A DNA stretch of 64,000 nucleotides from Massilia sp. IC2-278 (GTDB lineage Bacteria > Pseudomonadota > Gammaproteobacteria > Burkholderiales > Burkholderiaceae_D), in the NCBI RefSeq assembly GCF_020708045.1, contig NZ_JAJFES010000007.1:62001-126000 (forward strand), given 5' to 3'. The translations under genes and the position numbers were made by a program. The first letter of the stretch is position 1. Every line of letters starts with the position of its first letter. Under the pieces are notes generated by a model. That model had not been told where the DNA came from. It searched no databases and saw only the letters and a list, made by a program, of their open reading frames with translations. Of the stretch, positions 59,214 through 64,000 are shown one piece after another.

Positions 59214-60107
59214 ATGGAATTACGCATCCGCAATCTGTCCAAGACCTACGCCAATGGCGTGGTGGCCCTGGACAAGGTCACGCTGAACATCCCGCAAGGC
59301 ATGTTCGGCCTGCTGGGGCCGAACGGCGCCGGCAAGTCGACCCTGATGCGCATCCTGGCCACGCTGCAGGAGTGCGATGCCGGTTCGGTCTTCCTCGACG
59401 ACATCGACGTGCTCGACGAAAAAGACGAAGTACGGCGCATGCTCGGCTACCTGCCGCAGGACTTCGGCGTCTACCCGAAGGTCACGGCCTATGAATTGCT
59501 CGATCATTTCGCCCAGCTGAAAGGCCTGTCCCATAAACACCGCCGCCGCGAAGTGGTCGACGGCCTGCTCCAGCAAACCAATCTGTTCGAGGTGCGCCAC
59601 CAGAAGCTGGGCACCTTCTCGGGCGGCATGCGCCAGCGCTTCGGCGTGGCCCAGGCCCTGATCGGCGACCCGCAGCTGATCATTGTCGACGAGCCCACCG
59701 CCGGCCTCGACCCGCAGGAGCGGGTACGCTTCCACAACCTGCTGTCGGACATCGGCGCCGACAAGACCGTGCTGCTCTCGACCCACATCGTGTCCGACGT
59801 GGCCGATCTGTGCGCGAACATGGCCATCATCCACAAGGGCCGTGTGCTGCTGTGCGGCGAGCCGCTGCGCCTGATCGAAGGCATCGAGGACTGCATCTGG
59901 TCGCGCTACGTCGACAAGGCCGACCTGCCGCTGTTCCAGAAGCAGCATGCGGTGATCTCGACGCGCCTGCGCGCCGGCCGCACCCTGGTCCACGTGTACG
60001 ACGAGAACGATCCGGGCATGGGCTTCGAGCCGGCCCACGCCAGCCTGGAAGACGTGTACTTCGCCACCATCGCGGGCCGCTACGACGGCGCAGCCGGGAA
60101 GACCTGA
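59214..60107 (+). CDS. ABC transporter ATP-binding protein
   Basis: Nucleotide-binding subunit of 297 residues. Walker A GPNGAGKSTLM near residue 38, Q-loop LGYLPQDFGVYP, signature FSGGMRQRFGVAQAL, Walker B IIVDEPTAGLD, switch His in LSTHIVSDV. The C-terminal extension (about 215-297) is typical of exporters for large substrates. Start ATG 59214, after GGAG; an upstream ATG at 59172 lacks one. It is 3 bp before the fused permease gene, so both form one transporter. Confidence 0.94.
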   Translation: MELRIRNLSKTYANGVVALDKVTLNIPQGMFGLLGPNGAGKSTLMRILATLQECDAGSVFLDDIDVLDEKDEVRRMLGYLPQDFGVYPKVTAYELLDHFAQLKGLSHKHRRREVVDGLLQQTNLFEVRHQKLGTFSGGMRQRFGVAQALIGDPQLIIVDEPTAGLDPQERVRFHNLLSDIGADKTVLLSTHIVSDVADLCANMAIIHKGRVLLCGEPLRLIEGIEDCIWSRYVDKADLPLFQKQHAVISTRLRAGRTLVHVYDENDPGMGFEPAHASLEDVYFATIAGRYDGAAGKT

Positions 60108-60110
60108 ACC

Positions 60111-63100
60111 ATGGCCGCGCTGTACGCGATCGCCCGCTTCGAATTCCGGCAGCGCCTGCGCCAGCTGCCGACCTGGGTCTACTTCGGCGTCTTCGTGGCG
60201 CTGGCCATGCTGTGGACGGCCGCCGCCGGCGGCGCCTTCAAGGAGACCGTGGTCGCCTTCGGCGCGCGCGTGCTGATCGACGCGCCGCGCCAGGTGGCGC
60301 TGTCGAGCGCCTTCCTCGGCTGCATCGGCGTGGTCGTGATCGCCGCCGTGATGGGGCGCGCGGTGCAGCAGGACTTCGAGCACGAGATGCACCCCTTCTT
60401 CTTCAGCGCGCCGATCGGCAAGCATGCCTACGTGTTCGGGCGCTTCCTCGGGGCCTGGGCGGTGCTGGCCTTTGTCTTCGGCGGCATCGTGCTCGGCGCC
60501 TGGCTGGGCCGGCTGCTGCCCGGGATCGACCCCGACCGCCTGGGCGGCGCCAGCCTGGCGGCCTACCTCCTGCCCTGGCTGTTCACGCTGCTGCCGAACA
60601 TCTTCATCTTCGGCGCGATCTTCTTCGTGCTGGCGGCGCTCACGCGGCGCATGCTGCCGGTCTATGTGGCCAGCATCGTGCTGCTGGTCGGCTACACGGT
60701 AGCGCCCTCGCTGGCGCGCGACTTCGACTTCAAGCTGCTCGGCTCCCTGATCGACCCCTTCGGCACCACGGCCCTGGTCACCCTCACCGAATACTGGCCC
60801 ACCGCCGAACGCAATGCCCACCCGGTGCTGCTGGAAGGCGTGTACCTGGCGAACCGCCTGGCCTGGTGCGGCTTCGGCCTGGCGGTGCTGCTGCTCGGCT
60901 ACTGGCGCCTGCACCTCACCGGCCCGCTGGAAAACCGCCGCAGCGAGCCGCGTGCGGACAGCCTCGCCACGGCCACCGATCCCGCAGCCGGCCCGGCGCA
61001 GGCCGCCGCCACGCGCGAGCGGCCCGACTTCGCGCGGCGCAGCCTGGCCCTGCTGCTGGCGAAGCAGACCTGGCTGCAGCTGCGCCAGTCGGTCGCCACC
61101 CTGCCCTTCGTGCTGATCACCCTGGCCGGCCTGGCGATGCTGGTGGCCGGCAGCTTCGGCATCGGCACCCTGCACGGCGCCAGCACCTATCCGGTCACTG
61201 GCCAGATGGTGGAGCTGGTGCGCGACGGCTTCGCCCTGTTCCTGCTGATCGTCACCACCCTGTATGCCGGGCAGCTGGTCTGGCGCGAGCGCGACGCCCG
61301 CAGCGCCCAGCTGTTCGACGCCCTGCCCCTGCCGGGCTGGCTGGCGCCGCTCTCGAAGACCCTGGCCCTGGTCGGCATGCAGGCCCTGCTGCTGGCGCTG
61401 GCGATGCTGACCGCGATGCTGTGCCAGGTTCTGCGCGGCTACTTCGCGCTCGAATTCGGCCTGTACCTGCGCACCTTCTCGATCCTGCTGCCGCAATGGG
61501 CGGTGCTGGCGGTGCTGTCGGTAACGGTGATGGCGTTGTGCAGCCGCAAATACGTCGGCTACGCGCTGCTGGTGGCGCTGCACGTGGCGGGCATGGTGAC
61601 CGCGGGAATGGGGCTGGACCACGTGCTGTTGTCCGGCGCCTTCCCGCCGCTGTCCTGGTCTGGCATGAACGGCTATGGCCACCAGCTGCAGCGCGAGCGC
61701 ATGCTCGAGCTGTACTGGGGCAGCCTGGCGCTGCTGCTGCTGGTGCTGGCCGTGGTGCTGTGGCCGCGCGGCGTGAACGCCGAATTCGGCAGCCGCCTGC
61801 GCCTGGCGCGCCAGAACCTGAGCCGCGGCGTGCTGGCCGCATTCGGCCTCGGTGTGCTGCTGTTCGGCGCCAGCGGCGCGCTGCTGTGGTACGAACTCGA
61901 CGTGGCCGGGAACTACACGACCACGCGCGCCCAGGATGCGCGCCGCGCCGAATACGAAACGCGCTACCGGCGCTTCGCCGCCCTGGCCCAGCCGCGCCTG
62001 GCGGACGTGGCGCTGCGCGTCGACCTGCACCCGCGCACGCGCATGCTGGCGGTAGCCGGCAGCTACCAGCTGGAAAACGCCGGCACCGCGCCGCTGTCGG
62101 AACTGGTGGTCTACCAGCGCCCCGGCGCCGACCTGGCCGCGCGCCTGTCGCAGCCGGCGCGCCTGCTCGACGCCGACCGCGCGCGCGGCTTCTACCGCTA
62201 CCGCCTGGACACGCCGCTGGCGCCGGGCGCGCGCCTGGCCTATGCGTTCCAGCTGAGCGCCGCGCCGGCCGGGCCGCTCGGCTTCGGCACCGACACGCCG
62301 GTGGCCGCGAACGGCAGCTGGCTCACCGACGACGACCTGCCGCGCATCGGCTACCAGGCCGCGGTGGAACTGAGCGACGAACGCGACCGCCGCCGCCATG
62401 GCCTGGGCCCGCGCGCCCGGCCCGCGGCTGCGGCGGGCGGGCAGCGCATCCGTTTCGAGGCACTGGTCACGACGAGCGTCGACCAGATCGCGGTGGCGCC
62501 CGGCGCGCTGGAACGCGAGTGGATCGCCGGCGAGCGCCGCCACTTCCGCTACCGCGCCGAACTGCCCATCCTGGCGCGCTACGCGATTGCCTCGGCGCGC
62601 TATGCGGTGCGCCACGAGCGCTGGCAGGACGTGGCCATCGACGCCTTCTACCAACCCGGCCAGGAAGCGAACGTCGAGCGCCTGGTGCGCGGCGCCAGCG
62701 CGGCGCTCGACTACGGCACGCGCGCCTTCGGCTCCTACCGCCTGCACGACCTGCGCCTGGTGGAAACGCCGCGCAGCGCCGGCCCGGCGCGCGCCTTCCC
62801 CGGCATGATCGCCCTGCCCGAGAACGGCGCCTTCATCGCACGCGCCGACGGCGCCGAGCGCGGCGAGATCGACTATCCCTTCTACATGGGCGCGTACAAC
62901 ACGGCGCGCCAGTGGTGGGGCCAGCAATTGACGTCGCCGAATGCGCTGCTGACCGATGGCCTGGCCGAATACACGGCCCTGATGACGCTGCGCCGCAGCC
63001 TGGGCTCGACCGCGATGCGGCGCTACCTGCGCCAGGACCTGCAAGCCTACCTGCTGGGCCGCGCCACCGCCACCGGGCGCGAGGCGCCGCTGGCGCAGGC

Positions 63101-63662
63101 CGGCACCGAGCCCTGGCTGGCGCAGCGCAAGGGCGGGCTGGCGCTATACCTGCTGCAGGACCAGCTGGGCGAAGACAGGGTGAATGCGGTGCTGCGCGAT
63201 TTCCTGGCGCAGTATGGCGCAGAGGCGGGCGCGGATGCGGGTGCGGGCACAGGCACGGCCGCCGACCTGGTGGCGGACCTGCGTGCGGCGGCGCCGGCCG
63301 ACAAGGCTTACCTGGTGCACGATCTGTTCGAGGCGGTGGTGTTGTACGAGAACCGCGCCGACAGCGCCAGCGCACGGCGCCGTCCGGACGGCAAGTACGA
63401 AGTGACCCTACACGCCAGCGCGGCCAAGCTGCGCACCGGCGGCGCGCTCGAGCAGCAGCTGCCGCTGGCCGACTACATCGAATTCGGCGTGGACGACCGC
63501 GACGGCAATCCGCTGGTACGCGACAGGAGGCTGGTGCGCGACCGTACGCTGGTGCTATCCTTTATCGTCGACGCGCAACCGGGACGTGCCGGCATCGATC
63601 CCGACCATAAACTCATCGACAAGAAACCGACAGATAATATGGTTCCTGTCGACAACGAATGA
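60111..63662 (+). CDS. ABC-2 permease fused to an inactive M1 aminopeptidase-like domain
   Basis: Protein of 1183 residues. The N-terminal half (about 1-590) has two ABC-2-like blocks with about 12 membrane helices ([39 protein letters not shown]). The C-terminal half (about 600-1183) is extracytoplasmic and resembles an M1 gluzincin: beta-rich N-part, then [19 protein letters not shown] and [12 protein letters not shown]. In active relatives the first segment is HExxHQWWG; here the His, Glu and His positions are Tyr929, Asn930 and Arg933, and Asp949 sits in place of the second Glu, so zinc binding should be lost. Paired with the ATP-binding gene 3 bp upstream. Substrate unknown. Confidence 0.9.
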   Translation: MAALYAIARFEFRQRLRQLPTWVYFGVFVALAMLWTAAAGGAFKETVVAFGARVLIDAPRQVALSSAFLGCIGVVVIAAVMGRAVQQDFEHEMHPFFFSAPIGKHAYVFGRFLGAWAVLAFVFGGIVLGAWLGRLLPGIDPDRLGGASLAAYLLPWLFTLLPNIFIFGAIFFVLAALTRRMLPVYVASIVLLVGYTVAPSLARDFDFKLLGSLIDPFGTTALVTLTEYWPTAERNAHPVLLEGVYLANRLAWCGFGLAVLLLGYWRLHLTGPLENRRSEPRADSLATATDPAAGPAQAAATRERPDFARRSLALLLAKQTWLQLRQSVATLPFVLITLAGLAMLVAGSFGIGTLHGASTYPVTGQMVELVRDGFALFLLIVTTLYAGQLVWRERDARSAQLFDALPLPGWLAPLSKTLALVGMQALLLALAMLTAMLCQVLRGYFALEFGLYLRTFSILLPQWAVLAVLSVTVMALCSRKYVGYALLVALHVAGMVTAGMGLDHVLLSGAFPPLSWSGMNGYGHQLQRERMLELYWGSLALLLLVLAVVLWPRGVNAEFGSRLRLARQNLSRGVLAAFGLGVLLFGASGALLWYELDVAGNYTTTRAQDARRAEYETRYRRFAALAQPRLADVALRVDLHPRTRMLAVAGSYQLENAGTAPLSELVVYQRPGADLAARLSQPARLLDADRARGFYRYRLDTPLAPGARLAYAFQLSAAPAGPLGFGTDTPVAANGSWLTDDDLPRIGYQAAVELSDERDRRRHGLGPRARPAAAAGGQRIRFEALVTTSVDQIAVAPGALEREWIAGERRHFRYRAELPILARYAIASARYAVRHERWQDVAIDAFYQPGQEANVERLVRGASAALDYGTRAFGSYRLHDLRLVETPRSAGPARAFPGMIALPENGAFIARADGAERGEIDYPFYMGAYNTARQWWGQQLTSPNALLTDGLAEYTALMTLRRSLGSTAMRRYLRQDLQAYLLGRATATGREAPLAQAGTEPWLAQRKGGLALYLLQDQLGEDRVNAVLRDFLAQYGAEAGADAGAGTGTAADLVADLRAAAPADKAYLVHDLFEAVVLYENRADSASARRRPDGKYEVTLHASAAKLRTGGALEQQLPLADYIEFGVDDRDGNPLVRDRRLVRDRTLVLSFIVDAQPGRAGIDPDHKLIDKKPTDNMVPVDNE

Positions 63663-63702
63663 TTCTCGATATATCATCCAAACCACTATTCACAGTGAGG
63701 TT

Positions 63703-63912
63703 ATGATGTCGCCCATGGTCGCCGAAATTAGCGAAAAAATTCAACTGCTGAGCGCTGAAGAAAAGAACGAGCTGTTGCGCGTGCTATTGAAGGACGTCGA
63801 CGGCGCCGACGAGGATGCCGACGAAGCCTGGCGCAATGAAGTGGTACGCCGCGTCAAGGCGATCCGGAATGGCGAAGCGGCGATCAAGGCGCTGCAGGAT
63901 TGGCAGGAATAA
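63703..63912 (+). CDS. Addiction-module antitoxin-like small protein
   Basis: Protein of 69 residues resembling the putative addiction module component family (TIGR02574-like): an N-terminal helix (VAEISEKIQLLSAEEKNELLRVLL), an acidic middle (DVDGADEDADEAW) and VRRVKAIRNGEAAIKALQDWQE, where the family has W..EI..R and G...W.E. Start at the ATG pair 63703/63706, after GAGG. A RelE/ParE-like toxin would normally follow; instead a terminator comes 25 bp later, so it may be an orphan. Confidence 0.65.
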   Translation: MMSPMVAEISEKIQLLSAEEKNELLRVLLKDVDGADEDADEAWRNEVVRRVKAIRNGEAAIKALQDWQE

Positions 63913-63937
63913 GCGCTGTCGAAGATATTCGGATAAT

Positions 63938-63971
63938 AAAAAACCGCGATGTAAAGATCGCGGTTTTTTTT
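63938..63971 (+). terminator. Rho-independent terminator after the antitoxin-like gene
   Basis: AAACCGCGAT, loop GTAAAG, ATCGCGGTTT, then TTTTTTC; the A-run on the left makes it bidirectional. Confidence 0.93.
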
Positions 63972-64000
63972 CGTCTCGAGAATATGAATTGGTCGATATG

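Noticed and set aside
59220..63044. Open frame of 1274 codons on the minus strand opposite the ABC genes
   Set aside because: It has a low-complexity, Gln/Ala/Arg/Gly-rich translation, as GC-rich antisense frames do, and no motif. The plus strand carries clear ABC and permease sequences.

Overview
The window reads as chromosomal DNA of a high-GC betaproteobacterium, most likely Burkholderiales/Oxalobacteraceae (Massilia-like). This rests on the run tyrS-dtd beside M23 peptidase-anmK-erpA-bactofilin-argC-rpsI-rplM, the block dusB-fis-purH-ruvCAB, two PEP-CTERM surface proteins, coq7 and glutathione-dependent formaldehyde dehydrogenase. The assignment is inference from gene content and protein resemblance. 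No tRNA, rRNA, CRISPR array, insertion sequence or integrase was seen.

Layout. 1-9 kb: 5' part of a UvrD-type helicase, a PEP-CTERM protein behind a sigma-54-type promoter, an SRPBCC protein, an M13 metallopeptidase, UDP-galactopyranose mutase and a DUF885 protein. 9-17 kb: a heptad-repeat secreted protein, frmA, an ion channel, an MCP with CheW, an NTF2-like protein, an ATP-grasp enzyme and an SF0329-like protein. 16.7-21.3 kb: a thiamine operon thiC-thiS-thiG-thiD-thiE behind a TPP riboswitch whose expression platform can mask the thiC Shine-Dalgarno. 21.6-28.7 kb: valS, a second PEP-CTERM protein, DUF2147, an EmrE-like SMR pump, an MFS exporter divergent from an HxlR regulator over twin operator-like repeats, and MgtC. 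28.8-34 kb: a DesKR-like two-component pair downstream of an amidohydrolase, divergent from an S41-type peptidase.

34-43.5 kb is the conserved block yaiI/ruvB-ruvA-ruvC ... purH-fis-dusB. It is split between ruvC and purH by an AT-rich segment (about 36.8-40.5 kb) with one oppositely oriented 1123-residue gene. I read its product as TIR, WD40 propeller, Roc-type GTPase with a COR-like region, zinc ribbon and DUF4365 (PD-(D/E)XK-like). It looks horizontally acquired and is the best candidate here for an undescribed system: a one-gene immune receptor with a possible effector domain at each end.

43.6-54 kb holds the conserved housekeeping run plus a patatin-like lipase. 54-64 kb holds an alpha/beta hydrolase with a NatAB-like ABC exporter, OsmC, Coq7, a second ABC exporter whose permease is fused to an M1-peptidase-like domain that has lost its zinc site, and an addiction-module antitoxin-like small protein. 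Intergenic gaps carry four paired, mutually inverted GTGGGCAC/GTGCCCAC palindromes that look like a REPIN-type repeat family.
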